Shown: one piece after another, positions 18,382-27,534 of the stretch
Layout of the letters: each line of letters starts with the position of its first letter
Position numbering within the stretch: the stretch's first letter is position 1
From: Geitlerinema sp. PCC 9228
GTDB lineage: Bacteria; Cyanobacteriota; Cyanobacteriia; Cyanobacteriales; PCC-9228
Assembly (NCBI RefSeq): GCF_001870905.1
Contig: NZ_LNDC01000103.1
Span: 1 to 64,000 of the forward strand
Reading direction: 5' to 3'
DNA: 64,000 nucleotides
The notes under the pieces: model-generated
What the model saw: only the letters and a program-made list of their open reading frames with translations
What the model was told of the DNA's origin: nothing
Databases searched by the model: none
Program-made: the position numbers and the translations under genes

Positions 18382-18461
18382 TCGCCGCTATTCCTATAAA
18401 GCTTTTACATTGTTAAAGAGGAAACCTCGAACCGGCCATCTGGAAATTTTTTATAGAAGCC

Positions 18462-19655
18462 ATGCTAAGACAGCGAACCTCGAACCAGTCGAACTACGCC
18501 GTTACCTGGACCAATCGCATCGACGACGTTTCCGAAGCTGAGTGGAACGAACTGGCTTTGCCATTGGAAACGCCGTTTTTGGAATGGGAATGGCTACACG
18601 ATATTGAAGCTTCTGGTAGTACTACTGCCAATACGGGTTGGTTACCCAACCATTTGTTGGTCCGTCGCCAGGGAAGGTTGGTGGCTGCAGCGCCATTGTA
18701 TTTAAAGGGTCACAGCTACGGCGAATTTGTCTTCGACCACCAGTTTGCCGATTTGGCTTATCGTCTGGGGATTGAATATTATCCCAAATTGTTGGGGATG
18801 AGTCCGTTTACGCCGGCGACGGGATATCGGTTTTTAATTTCCCCTGAAGAGGATGAGGAAGAACTCACGGCGTTGATGGTTCATGAAATTGATACGTTTT
18901 GCGATCGCAATGGGATTTCTGGCTGTCATTTTCTCTATGTAGACCCTAATTGGCGACCGATTTTGGAACGCCAGGGGTTTATCAGTTGGATGCATCACAG
19001 CTATGTTTGGCAGAATCGGGGATTTCAGACGTTTGATGACTATCTGAAGGCATTTAATGCCAACCAACGCCGCAATATCAAGCGGGAACGCAAGGCGGTG
19101 GCGAAGGCGGGAATTCGGGTGGAAACTTACAATGGCGATGAGATTCCCCATGCTATGTTTGGACGCATGTACCGCTTTTACAGCGACCACTGCGATCGCT
19201 TTGGCTTTTTTGGCAGCAAATATTTAACCCGTTCCTTTTTTGAAAATCTGTACCACAACTACCGCCATCGGGTTTTGTTTGTTGCTGGTTACGATGAAAA
19301 CGACCCCCGCCAACCAATTGCCATGTCGTTTTGTGTAGCCAAAGGAAATAACTTATACGGACGTTACTGGGGAAGCGATCGCGATATTGACTCTTTGCAC
19401 TTTGAAGCTTGCTACTACATGCCGATTCAATGGGGAATCGAACACAATATCCAAAATTTTGACCCCGGCGCTGGCGGTCGCCATAAAAAACGACGGGGAT
19501 TCCCCGCGCAAGCAAATCACAGCCTACACCGTTTTTACCACCAGCGTTTGACCAAAATTCTCCATCCCTACATCCAAGAGTACAACGAAATGGAACGTCG
19601 GGAAATCGATCTCATCAACGAAGAACTCCCGTTTAAAAAGACGGAGGAAAGCTGA
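18462..19655 (+). CDS. COG3146-family GNAT-fold acyltransferase (peptidogalycan biosynthesis-like)
   Basis: A 397-residue cytoplasmic protein of the COG3146/DUF482 family, which has the double GNAT fold used by FemX-like aminoacyltransferases. Recognisable blocks include WNELALPLETPFLEWEWLHDIE near the N-terminus, FNANQRRNIKRERKAV around residue 205, and FDPGAGGRHKKRRGF followed by HSLHRFYHQRL near residue 350. The family is annotated as peptidoglycan recognition or biosynthesis, but no reaction has been demonstrated that I know of. It may be co-transcribed with the RibD-like gene. It ends 44 bases before the clpB stop, with a shared palindrome between. Confidence 0.8.
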   Translation: MLRQRTSNQSNYAVTWTNRIDDVSEAEWNELALPLETPFLEWEWLHDIEASGSTTANTGWLPNHLLVRRQGRLVAAAPLYLKGHSYGEFVFDHQFADLAYRLGIEYYPKLLGMSPFTPATGYRFLISPEEDEEELTALMVHEIDTFCDRNGISGCHFLYVDPNWRPILERQGFISWMHHSYVWQNRGFQTFDDYLKAFNANQRRNIKRERKAVAKAGIRVETYNGDEIPHAMFGRMYRFYSDHCDRFGFFGSKYLTRSFFENLYHNYRHRVLFVAGYDENDPRQPIAMSFCVAKGNNLYGRYWGSDRDIDSLHFEACYYMPIQWGIEHNIQNFDPGAGGRHKKRRGFPAQANHSLHRFYHQRLTKILHPYIQEYNEMERREIDLINEELPFKKTEES

Positions 19656-19662
19656 TTTTTAT

Positions 19663-19686
19663 GGGGGTGGGCACCGCCCACCCTAC
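19663..19686. terminator. GGGTGGGC palindrome between convergent genes (palindrome family copy 2)
   Basis: Arms GGGTGGGC (19665-19672) and GCCCACCC (19676-19683) surround three bases, followed on the plus strand by TACAGTTTTT. It is a diverged copy of the palindrome at 34-60. Placed between the stops of the acyltransferase and clpB, it could act as a bidirectional terminator. Confidence 0.55.
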
Positions 19687-19698
19687 AGTTTTTCTTGG

Positions 19699-22320
19699 TT
19701 ATGCGGTTACCATGTCAGCAGATAGGCGCTTCAAGGTGAGGCGTTCTTCTTCCACGTTCACCACGATGGTGTCTCCCTCGCTGAATTCGTTGCGCAGGAG
19801 TGCTTTGGCGATCGCGGTTTCTAGATAGCGACCGATGGCGCGGCGCAAAGGTCTGGCACCGTAAACCGGATCGTATCCCACTTCCGCCAAGAAATCCAGG
19901 GCCTCGTCGGACATTTTCAAAGACATCTTGCGTTCTTTGAGGCGTTCTTCCAACTCTTGCAGTTGGATTTTGACCACTTCCCGCAGTTGTTCGCTGCGGA
20001 GGCTGCGGAAGATAATGGTTTCGTCAATGCGGTTGAGAAATTCCGGACGGAAGTGCGATCGCATGGCTTCCATAACGCGATCGCGCATTTGTTCGTACTG
20101 GGTATCGTCAGCGGCCAAATCCAGAATATACTGAGACCCGATGTTGCTGGTCATGATAATAATGGTATTGCGAAAATCCACCGTATGACCGTGACCGTCG
20201 GTGAGGCGACCGTCGTCCAACAACTGCAACATCACATTAAACACATCGGGATGCGCTTTTTCCACCTCATCAAATAAGATTACCGAGTAAGGACGGCGGC
20301 GCACTACTTCCGTCAGCTGACCGCCTTCATCGTAACCAACATATCCCGGTGGCGCACCCACCAAGCGGGAGACGGAGTGTTTTTCCATATACTCGGACAT
20401 GTCAATGCGGACCAAAGCAGACTCGGTGTCGAACAGATTGGCTGCCAGTGCTTTCGCCAGTTCGGTTTTGCCAACCCCTGTAGGTCCGAGGAAGAAGAAA
20501 CTGGCAATGGGTCGGTTGGGGTCGGAAAGACCGGCGCGCGATCGCTGAATGGCCTCGGCCACCGCTTGGACGGCTTCTTCCTGACCAACAATGCGTTCGT
20601 GCAGTTGTTCTTCCAAGTGCAGCAGTTTTTCCCGTTCGGATTCTACCAACTTGCTGAGGGGAATTCCCGTCCATTTGGCGATAATTTCAGCAATATCGGT
20701 GTCGGTTACTTCTTCGCGCAACAAGTTGCTGCCGCTTTGCTGGCTTTCCGTAATTTGATTTTCTGCTTCTTGCAGTTGCTGTTGCAGTTCGGTGAGTTTG
20801 CCGTACCGCAATTCGGCGGCACGGTTGAGGTCGTAGTTGCGTTCGGCTTCTTGAATTTGAACGTTGACCCGGTCGATTTCTTCTTTCACCGACTGCAAGC
20901 GATCGATGATTTCTTTTTCTGACTGCCACTGCGCGTTAAGTTGCGATTGCGACTCTTTTAGGTTGGCTAATTCTTTTTCCAGACTTTCCAACCGTTCCTG
21001 AGAGGCACTATCGTCTTCTTTTTGCAAGGACAGCCGTTCCATTTCTAGCTGCAAAATCTTGCGGTCGATCTCGTCGATTTCCTCGGGTTTGGAGGTGATT
21101 TCCATTTTTAGCTTGGCAGCGGCTTCGTCTACCAAGTCAATGGCTTTGTCGGGGAGGTAGCGATCGCTGAGATAGCGGTTGGATAAAGAAGCAGCCGCCA
21201 CCAAAGCACTATCGGCAATTTTTACCCCGTGATGCACTTCGTAGCGTTCCTTGAGACCCCGCAAAATGGAAATGGTATCCACCAAGGTCGGTTCGCCGAC
21301 ATATACCGGTTGGAAACGGCGTTCCAAAGCCGCGTCTTTCTCGATGTGTTTGCGATACTCGTCCAAAGTGGTGGCACCGATGCAGCGCAATTCTCCCCGT
21401 GCTAGCATGGGTTTGAGCAAGTTGCCGGCATCCATGGACCCTTGGGTGGCACCGGCACCCACCACGGTGTGGATCTCATCAATGAACATGACGATTTGAC
21501 CTTCGGAGTCGGTGACTTCCTTGAGAACGGCTTTCAGGCGTTCTTCAAATTCACCGCGATACTTGGCACCCGCCACCAACGCACCCATATCTAGGGTAAT
21601 CAAGCACCGGTCTTGCAGGGATTCCGGTACGTCGCGGCTGACAATGCGTTGCGCCAATCCTTCCACAATGGCGGTTTTGCCGACGCCGGGTTCGCCAATT
21701 AAGACGGGGTTGTTTTTGGTGCGTCGCGATAGAATTTGGACGGTACGCCGAATTTCGTCGTCGCGACCGATGACTGGGTCTAGTTTGCCTTCCCTGGCGA
21801 GTTGGGTTAAATCGCGACCGTATTTTTCTAGTGCTTCGTATTTGCCTTCGGGGTTTTGGTCGGTTACTTTTTGGTTGCCACGCACTTGTTTGATAATCTC
21901 CTTTAGTTTGGCTTCGCTAAGACCAAATTCTTGGTAGAGGTTTTTGCCAAATCGATCGTCGCTGGCAAAGGCTAGGATAATATGTTCGACGGAAATATAG
22001 TCGTCGTCGTAGCCTTGGCGATGTTCTTCGGCTTTGTCTAGGAGGGTCTCCAAACTGCGTCCTAGATAAATGGAGGAAGACGCATTCCCGGAAACTTTCG
22101 GTTGTTTGGCGATAAATTCTTCGGTGCGATCGCGAATCTTTTGTACGTTGACACCAGCGCGATTGAAAATGCTGCTAGCCAATCCCTCTTGTTCTAGCAG
22201 GGATTTGATTAAATGTTCGCTTTCGATGTGTTGTTGCTGGTTTTGCCGTGCAATATCTGGGGTGGTGGATAGAGCCTCCCAGGCTTTTTCGGTAAACTGA
22301 TTGGGATTGGTGGGTTGCAT
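19699..22320 (-). CDS. clpB: ATP-dependent chaperone ClpB (Hsp104-type disaggregase)
   Basis: An 873-residue hexameric AAA+ unfoldase that pulls proteins out of aggregates with DnaK. Domains in order: N-terminal Clp_N repeat (residues 1-145), AAA1 with GEPGVGKTA and Walker [15 protein letters not shown], a long coiled-coil middle domain (about 410-530) that separates ClpB from ClpA/C, then AAA2 with [10 protein letters not shown] and [13 protein letters not shown], and the C-terminal D2-small domain. No ClpP-binding IGF loop is expected. A strong Shine-Dalgarno (GGAGGGAG) precedes the ATG. No CIRCE inverted repeat was seen upstream. Confidence 0.97.
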   Translation of the reverse strand: MQPTNPNQFTEKAWEALSTTPDIARQNQQQHIESEHLIKSLLEQEGLASSIFNRAGVNVQKIRDRTEEFIAKQPKVSGNASSSIYLGRSLETLLDKAEEHRQGYDDDYISVEHIILAFASDDRFGKNLYQEFGLSEAKLKEIIKQVRGNQKVTDQNPEGKYEALEKYGRDLTQLAREGKLDPVIGRDDEIRRTVQILSRRTKNNPVLIGEPGVGKTAIVEGLAQRIVSRDVPESLQDRCLITLDMGALVAGAKYRGEFEERLKAVLKEVTDSEGQIVMFIDEIHTVVGAGATQGSMDAGNLLKPMLARGELRCIGATTLDEYRKHIEKDAALERRFQPVYVGEPTLVDTISILRGLKERYEVHHGVKIADSALVAAASLSNRYLSDRYLPDKAIDLVDEAAAKLKMEITSKPEEIDEIDRKILQLEMERLSLQKEDDSASQERLESLEKELANLKESQSQLNAQWQSEKEIIDRLQSVKEEIDRVNVQIQEAERNYDLNRAAELRYGKLTELQQQLQEAENQITESQQSGSNLLREEVTDTDIAEIIAKWTGIPLSKLVESEREKLLHLEEQLHERIVGQEEAVQAVAEAIQRSRAGLSDPNRPIASFFFLGPTGVGKTELAKALAANLFDTESALVRIDMSEYMEKHSVSRLVGAPPGYVGYDEGGQLTEVVRRRPYSVILFDEVEKAHPDVFNVMLQLLDDGRLTDGHGHTVDFRNTIIIMTSNIGSQYILDLAADDTQYEQMRDRVMEAMRSHFRPEFLNRIDETIIFRSLRSEQLREVVKIQLQELEERLKERKMSLKMSDEALDFLAEVGYDPVYGARPLRRAIGRYLETAIAKALLRNEFSEGDTIVVNVEEERLTLKRLSADMVTA

Positions 22321-22601
22321 AAATTCTCCCTCCTTTACCTGGCACGTATATTCAATTTTTTGGCAAAAATTAGAAGTTTTTTCTTATTTTTTTGCCGCTT
22401 CCGTGCCAATAGAGCTTAACTTTGTTTTGGCGAATCTCTGGTTATCTCTACTTTTTTATTGTAAATTTTTGAAGTAGCTGGTTTCTTATGGCAACCCTCA
22501 CTTTTTAGGTCTGGTTTCCCGACTTTGGTGGTTTTGGCGGTTGCTTTTCCAGGCAAGCCACTCCTTTTCCCCAACGCGATCGCTGGCTGTTGGGGGTGTG
22601 C

Positions 22602-23066
22602 TTATTCAGCTTCCCAATCCGGACAGTCTTCCGTATCCCAACCGTAGGGATGCATGCCGCAGACCACCATTTGGCCTTGATAGACGTAGCCGTGGTAGTG
22701 GCGGCAACCAATGCAAGCTGGATGGTGGTTGGGGGTGGGAGGCAGGTAGCGGGGGAGGGAGTCGAGGGTGGTTAGGGAACGAACGTTGCCCACAGCTTCG
22801 TATCCCTCTGCAGGGGCCGATCCATTCCCATCGTCGAAACGGTCAAAACTGTCAAAGGGGTCTTCAAACGGTTCTAAAAATTCGCCAATGGTGCGGTCAA
22901 TTTCGGTGGCGATCGCTTCTTGAATTTGCAAAGATACGTCATCGCTCATTTGCGCGATCGCTTTGACCACTTCTTCTATTTGTTGGGAAGTTTCCTGAAA
23001 CCAGCGGTCGGTTTCCTTGGTGGTGGTTTCGATCGATTCCCAAAACTCTCTAACCCAATCGTGCAT
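22602..23066 (-). CDS. Conserved coiled-coil protein with C-terminal four-cysteine motif
   Basis: A 154-residue protein with no assigned function. Residues 1-70 are helical and charged (WVREFWESIETTTKETDRWF, QIEEVVKAIAQM). An acidic DPFDSFDRFDD linker follows, then a C-terminal module with four cysteines in the order CIGC...VVC...EDC, plus HYHG, which suits a zinc or iron-sulfur site. The resemblance is to small cyanobacterial hypotheticals. It is followed 23 bases beyond by no start, but the phasin-like gene ends 23 bases upstream of this start, on the same strand, so the pair may form an operon. Confidence 0.7.
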   Translation of the reverse strand: MHDWVREFWESIETTTKETDRWFQETSQQIEEVVKAIAQMSDDVSLQIQEAIATEIDRTIGEFLEPFEDPFDSFDRFDDGNGSAPAEGYEAVGNVRSLTTLDSLPRYLPPTPNHHPACIGCRHYHGYVYQGQMVVCGMHPYGWDTEDCPDWEAE

Positions 23067-23088
23067 AATCTTCTTCTAGTTCCCGATT

Positions 23089-23481
23089 TTATTCCTGCCT
23101 CAGGTTGCGCAGTTCTGCTTGCAAGCGTTCGACTTCCTGACGTAGGTGGTCGATATCTTCCGGTTCTTCCTGAGCGTTGCCAGAGGAAGCACTGGGGGTT
23201 GGTTCTTCATCGTCGAGAATTTCAATGCGACGGGGTTCGGAACGGGGTTCTTTTTTGGCGTCTTCTTTGGCTTGTTCCTGCTGCGCGCGATTGACAATAT
23301 CTTCGACAAACTGTCTGGCTTCTTCGGTAGTCATTTCTCCCCGTTCCACCAGTTCGTCGGCCAACTTTTGCGCATTTTGCCGCAATTCTGTCATGGTGGT
23401 CGTCGCTCTTTCGCCGGCGTAGGAAGCCAATCCTACCCCCATATAAAAAGCTTTTTGCACCAAATCTGCGAAGTTATTCAT
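23089..23481 (-). CDS. Phasin-like amphipathic helical protein
   Basis: A 130-residue protein from the ATG at 23481, preceded by GAAGGAGTTT; the frame extends to 23661 but overlaps the SRP RNA transcript end. Residues 1-75 (MNNFADLVQKAFYMGVGLAS, then ELRQNAQKLADELVERGEM) match the phasin-like family that coats polyhydroxyalkanoate granules or acts as a general surface helper. The C-terminal part is acidic (EPRRIEILDDEEPTP) and ends in a leucine-zipper-like coiled coil (DIDHLRQEVERLQAELRNL). No pha genes are nearby, so a granule role is only inferred from the family. Confidence 0.72.
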   Translation of the reverse strand: MNNFADLVQKAFYMGVGLASYAGERATTTMTELRQNAQKLADELVERGEMTTEEARQFVEDIVNRAQQEQAKEDAKKEPRSEPRRIEILDDEEPTPSASSGNAQEEPEDIDHLRQEVERLQAELRNLRQE

Positions 23482-23631
23482 AGCAGTAAACTCCTTCAAC
23501 CAACGTTGCTGTTGCCTTGATACCAGGATAAATTGTCGAGGAGCGAAATGCCTACTACTTCCTGGCGAATTTTGTTTAAGGGGTGGCAAAAAGGCAAGCA
23601 GGAACTGCCGTTGGCTGTCCCTAAAAAAAAG

Positions 23632-23721
23632 GGACCCGGAGTCCACGCCGATCGCAAGCATCCCGTATTGCTGCTACCTTCCGGTCCTGACAAGGTTTGG
23701 GCGTTGCGACCGCGTGGGTCC
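23632..23721 (-). ncRNA. ffs: Small signal recognition particle RNA (4.5S type)
   Basis: The minus strand carries GTCAGGACCGGAAGGTAGCA, the nearly invariant helix-8 apical loop and internal loop that bind the Ffh M-domain. The outer stem closes: GGACCCACGC at the 5' end pairs with GCGTG and GGGTCC at the 3' end. The total of about 90 nt is right for the bacterial short form. A run of T follows the last stem on the minus strand, giving Rho-independent termination. It lies between the YciI gene and the phasin-like gene, all on one strand. The RNA joins Ffh to deliver membrane proteins to the translocon. Confidence 0.93.
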
Positions 23722-23807
23722 AGGTCACCTTCGATCTTATCACACATCTTGCCAAACTGTGAAACCAGTTTTTGGGAAAAAAATGGTTATTTTTGGCCGC
23801 GATCGCT

Positions 23808-24074
23808 TCATTCCACCACCACACACCACTCGTAGAGTTCGTAGGTAACGCAACCGTGTTTCACCAGGGGGTCAGCTTGCACGATGTTTTCGGCTTCTTC
23901 CCAAGATTCGGCAGCAAAAAGCAACATACCGCCGCCACGTCGCTTCCAATAGCCGCTTTTGGCTTCGTAGCCTTTGGCAATGAGGTCTTTTACGTAGGCG
24001 ATGTGTGCGGGAACGTATTGGTCGAAAATTTCCTTATCGACAATTCCGCGTTCGATTTTAACAAACCAAGGCAT
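23808..24074 (-). CDS. YciI-family protein
   Basis: An 88-residue protein from the ATG at 24074 (MPWFVKIERGIVDKEIFDQY). The YciI ferredoxin-like fold is visible: an N-terminal strand, the HIAYVKDLIAKG helix, GMLLFAAESWEEAENIVQADPLVKHGCV, and the ending TYELYEWCVVV. Members are small dimers with a conserved His-Asp pair; here HIAY (His about 24) and the DP of ADPLVK are present. The activity is not established for this subfamily. The frame extends 23 codons upstream without a supporting start. It is on the same strand as the downstream SRP RNA. Confidence 0.82.
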   Translation of the reverse strand: MPWFVKIERGIVDKEIFDQYVPAHIAYVKDLIAKGYEAKSGYWKRRGGGMLLFAAESWEEAENIVQADPLVKHGCVTYELYEWCVVVE

Positions 24075-24187
24075 TGACGTTTTCCTTTCCCAACAAACAA
24101 GTGGCAGCCAAAACCAACAATCGCTGCCGTACCAAAAAATCACAATAACACGAAGCGATCGCGCTGAATTTGGTTCCGTTGTTCTAG

Positions 24188-25684
24188 CTAGGGGGATGGA
24201 GATGGATTGGTAGAGGGATCGGCGGTCATTTTAGAAGGCAGGAAAATGGTCAACACTTGCCCCTCCCGGGAACGATGGCGTACGATCATCTTGCCGCCAA
24301 TGTTCTGAATGAGATTTTTGGTGGCGGTGAGGTTGAGGCTGAGATTGCCGGTTTCTGGTTGAAACATTAACAATTGCCCCAAAGATTTGAGGTTGGATTC
24401 TCGATAGTTGCGCGCGGGGGGTTGGCAGCTGGTATTGAGTTGCAATTTCAATTGGCTGCCAGCGAGCATGACTTGCACTTGCACGTGGCTGCCGGCGGGA
24501 AGGGTACTGGTAAAGTTTTCAATAATGCCGGTAAGTACCCGTTCCAGCATTTGCGGGTCGCTGACCACTGGCGGTGTTTTCGGCGGCGAGAGTACGTCTA
24601 GTTTCAGGTTGCGCCGTTTGAGCTGTTTTTGCCAGCGGGGAATGCAGCTTGCCAAGACGCTTTGCAGGGAAGTGGCTTGAGACGGCGGTGGCGAGGTAGA
24701 TTTGGCGGCGGAACGTTCCAATTCCACGGCATGAAAAATCAAATCCATGCGATCGATTTGTTCGGTACATTCGGAGTCGATGCTTTGCAAGCGTTTGAAA
24801 ATTTCTGGTGCCAGGTCTTTGCGCCTCATGAGCAACCGGGTGAGGGTGCGGATGGTGGCGAGGGGGGTTTTGACTTCGTGGGCGATCGCTTGCAACAATT
24901 CTACATCGCTGGACGTATGGCTGTTATCGGAGGAACCCTGACCGTCGTTGGTTTCTAGATGGCGGTGGCTGGGAATATCGGCGCTGGGATGGTGGCTGTG
25001 GCGGCTGGTGGCGGCAGCGACGCCGCTGAGGTGTTGCAGCAGGTGGTGGGTAAAGGCGGAAACGATTTTGTAGTCCCCAGATGGGGGAGCAAAGCGATCG
25101 CGCCAACGGTCGAACTGCTGCAAGCGTTGGGAATATCCACCCACCAACAACCGCAGGCGTAGGGTTTGCCAGGCTTGTTCGATGGCGTCGGGGTCGAAGG
25201 AAAATTGAAAAGCCAGTTCCCCATTGGCGTTTTCTCCCAAAGCCATGACCACCGAAAAAGTGGTGGTGGAGACCAGGCAAAATTGTTCGCTGGTGAGGGG
25301 GTCTTCGGGAAACAGGGAAATGGTTTGGCTGTAGGTGTCTGCGGTATCCCGGTCTTGGGGAGATACAGGCAACAAAGCCGCCTGCCAGTTGCTGTGGGAG
25401 TCGGCATTGGTAAAGGTACAGCTAGCCAGAACCGCACCCAATCTGGAATCGCTGAGGACCGGCGTCGGACCCGACAAAACCACTCCCAAGGGAAAGGGAG
25501 CATCCATCGCCACTGGAGTATTAGAAGCTTCTGGAAGCTGCTGGCGCAACAGATCCTGCCACGCCGCGATCGCTGCTATCCATTGCTGCTGTGCTTGGTT
25601 GGCGTCGAGAACAGGTGCCGATGCATTGCGGTTGGTTCCGGCAGCTATAAGTTCGCTGATTGTTGGTAAAAACCGTTGTGCCAC
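24188..25684 (-). CDS. Soluble histidine kinase with a degenerate ATP-binding domain
   Basis: A 498-residue protein from the GTG at 25684, chosen because AGGGGGGAAG lies eight bases upstream. An upstream TTG would add 25 residues. The N-terminal 215 residues have no membrane helix and look like an unclassified sensor (LLRQQLPEASNTPVAMDAPF, LFPEDPLTSEQFCLVST). The dimerisation box is intact, AIAHEVKTPLATIRTLTRLL, at about residue 265. The catalytic half is unusual: the N box reads RVLTGIIENF, and no DxGxG (G1) or GxGLGL (G2) box is visible; it ends NIGGKMIVRHRSREGQVLTIFLP. It may bind ATP poorly or serve as a phosphotransfer or dimer partner. No response regulator adjoins it. Confidence 0.75.
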   Translation of the reverse strand: MAQRFLPTISELIAAGTNRNASAPVLDANQAQQQWIAAIAAWQDLLRQQLPEASNTPVAMDAPFPLGVVLSGPTPVLSDSRLGAVLASCTFTNADSHSNWQAALLPVSPQDRDTADTYSQTISLFPEDPLTSEQFCLVSTTTFSVVMALGENANGELAFQFSFDPDAIEQAWQTLRLRLLVGGYSQRLQQFDRWRDRFAPPSGDYKIVSAFTHHLLQHLSGVAAATSRHSHHPSADIPSHRHLETNDGQGSSDNSHTSSDVELLQAIAHEVKTPLATIRTLTRLLMRRKDLAPEIFKRLQSIDSECTEQIDRMDLIFHAVELERSAAKSTSPPPSQATSLQSVLASCIPRWQKQLKRRNLKLDVLSPPKTPPVVSDPQMLERVLTGIIENFTSTLPAGSHVQVQVMLAGSQLKLQLNTSCQPPARNYRESNLKSLGQLLMFQPETGNLSLNLTATKNLIQNIGGKMIVRHRSREGQVLTIFLPSKMTADPSTNPSPSP

Positions 25685-26206
25685 GATAGCTTCCCCCCTA
25701 GGTTGGTTCCTCTGCTTGCCACCTCCTGCACTTAAACGCACAAGATATTTTGTATGCAATCGAAGGAGATGTTAACGATTTTTTTATTATTGGCAAATTT
25801 GAGATAGCCGCATCTTTACTAACAACATACCGGTTAGCCGTCAAATTGAACATTCGCAGCAACCGAACTTAGGGGTAGCAATATCCGTTGGCTGGGAGGA
25901 GATTTGGCAGGATTGTTAGCAATAAGCAGCAAGTTCCTTTTGGCCGGACAATTCCCACCAGTGCCAATTGCAGATATTGCCATTTTTTCTCCCTTGGCAG
26001 GACAAAGGGCCAGCATGGTTCCAGGAGAAAGCAAAGGCCATCTTTAACAAGACTTATCAATTGTTTTCCCTCAAACCATGCCGGATATACCTTTTCCCAC
26101 GGCACCTGCAGGGGGGATGCAGATGCAATGCAGGCCATTCCAAGCGGGCAAAATATGGACAAGCGCAACCATGGCCGGGTCAAGCTGGGATGGGAGAAGA
26201 AAATGC
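25685..26206. other. Intergenic gap, 522 bp
   Basis: This gap lies between two minus-strand genes (the kinase start and the cyAbrB2 stop). Open frames on both strands are short, lack ribosome-binding sites and have no recognisable family. No strong hairpin with a T-run was found just downstream of the cyAbrB2 stop. I see no gene here. Confidence 0.5.
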
Positions 26207-26623
26207 TTAGTCTTCCAACGCTTCTTCGTCTTCTTCGTCTACGTCTCCCGATTGGTCGATTTTATTTAGACGAATGTGCTTGCGTCCTAAGGTAATTTCA
26301 AATTCATCCCCAGGTTTGAGATTCATCTGTTTGGTGTAGGCAGCACCAATCAACAAATTGCCGTTAGATTGCACGGTAATTCGATAGCTGGCACTGCGGC
26401 CGCCGCGACCATTTCTTCCTTGCTTGCGGTCTAGTTGAATTCCTTCTGCTTCGATTAAAGCATTGAGGAATTTCATCATGTTTACCCGTTTGACGCCGTT
26501 TTTCGTATGGGTGTAGTATCCGCAAGCGATCGCTTTGTCTTCTCTACTCAGATTCCCTAACTCTTTGACCTTTTCCAGGAGAGCTTCACCAACGAGAGGT
26601 TGTTCCGTCTTTTTCTTGCTCAT
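26207..26623 (-). CDS. cyAbrB2-type transcriptional regulator
   Basis: A 138-residue protein from the ATG at 26623 (MSKKKTEQPLVGEALLEKVK). It carries the cyanobacterial AbrB signature: LGNLSREDKAIACGYYTHTKNGVKRVNMMKFLNALIEAEGI in the N-terminal half and a C-terminal swapped-hairpin AbrB DNA-binding domain (YRITVQSNGNLLIGAAYTKQMNLKPGDEFEITLGRKHI). Homologues such as Synechocystis Sll0822 act as chromosome-wide repressors balancing carbon and nitrogen metabolism. The acidic tail (GDVDEEDEEALED) is normal for the family. It is divergent from the Rrf2 gene across a 338-base shared upstream region, so the two could regulate each other, which is inference. Confidence 0.92.
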   Translation of the reverse strand: MSKKKTEQPLVGEALLEKVKELGNLSREDKAIACGYYTHTKNGVKRVNMMKFLNALIEAEGIQLDRKQGRNGRGGRSASYRITVQSNGNLLIGAAYTKQMNLKPGDEFEITLGRKHIRLNKIDQSGDVDEEDEEALED

Positions 26624-26961
26624 GAATGCCAATCTATCTCGATAAACGCTTACCTTGTCCTTTTCATTTTAGCGGACTTTTGCCAAATTTCGATCCCTAA
26701 TTTTGCACGAAGTTGTGAAACTATATTAATCTAAAAGAGTTTATTTTTTGCCGCCTTTGCCAAAGCGGTGGCCGTTGGATTTTGACATGCTTCGAACGAA
26801 CTCTGGCAAGTGGGGAAGCACAGCAGGAGAAAGCAAAAATTTCTCCCCTTGGTTGCTTTTGCTTCTTTAGGGAAGCTACCTATGGGTCTGGCATTCCTAT
26901 TGAGTCGGTGGGGCGCATTTTTCTCAAACTGGAAACTATTGTTGGGGGTCTATCGATCGCT
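26624..26961. other. Shared upstream region of cyAbrB2 and the Rrf2 gene
   Basis: A 338-bp divergent promoter region. It is AT-rich close to the cyAbrB2 side (about 26650-26750) and contains ACTATATTAATCT-type AT tracts. No perfect operator could be named. A plus-strand frame runs through it into the Rrf2 gene (from 26782), but the portion before 26962 lacks Rrf2 homology and is treated as leader. Confidence 0.4.
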
Positions 26962-27405
26962 ATGAAACTAACTACTCGCGGACACTATAGCGTCAAGGCT
27001 ATGTTAGCTTTAGCCTTGCAACCCGATAACAAACCGGCTTCGGTAAAAGCGATCGCGCAATCGCAAAATTTACCAGCTCCCTATCTCGAGAAACTGTTGC
27101 TCGAACTGCGAAGAGCGGGATTGGTACGAGCGGTTCGCGGTCGGGTGGGTGGCTACCAACTTGCCAGAGCTGCTTCGCAAATTTCTTTGGGACAAATTTT
27201 AGAAGCGGTTGGCGAAACGGTTGAACCATTACCCCAACGGCAACGAAATGCCAAGCAAGCAGAAGATTGGGTAACATTTACCCTTTGGAACCACTTGCAC
27301 CAAAAACTAAAAGAGGCCCTTTACAACATTTCTCTAGAAGATTTATATTACGACGCCCGTAGTTGGCAAGCCTCCCAAGGACAGCAAACCAATTTTATCG
27401 TTTAG
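26962..27405 (+). CDS. Rrf2-family transcriptional regulator lacking Fe-S cysteines
   Basis: A 147-residue winged-helix protein from the ATG at 26962. MKLTTRGHYSVKAMLALALQ opens the family, followed by the recognition helix region SVKAIAQSQNLPAPYLEKLLLELRRAGLVRAVRGRVGGYQLAR. IscR and NsrR carry three cysteines in the loop near residue 90-105 that hold the cluster; here that region reads LPQRQRNAKQAEDWVTF with no cysteine, and none occurs elsewhere. It therefore probably senses something other than an Fe-S cluster, or acts constitutively, as known for CymR-like members. No isc/suf genes adjoin it. Confidence 0.9.
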   Translation: MKLTTRGHYSVKAMLALALQPDNKPASVKAIAQSQNLPAPYLEKLLLELRRAGLVRAVRGRVGGYQLARAASQISLGQILEAVGETVEPLPQRQRNAKQAEDWVTFTLWNHLHQKLKEALYNISLEDLYYDARSWQASQGQQTNFIV

Positions 27406-27534
27406 GGGCGCTCCCCAAGCAACTCTGCAAAAGGAAAATTCCTCAATGGCGTCTTGGTTGAATGGCAAAAGGAAAGCGGTGGAAATCGGTAGCTTCTGGT
27501 GAATGGCTGCAGGTCAGAAAACATTAACAAATGC

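Noticed and set aside
19699-22320. CIRCE (HrcA) operator for clpB
   Set aside because: The upstream region after 22320 has no TTAGCACTC/GAGTGCTAA inverted repeat.
26782-26961. Longer start for the Rrf2 gene
   Set aside because: The upstream codons have no Rrf2 homology; the MKLTTRGHYS start at 26962 is the family start.
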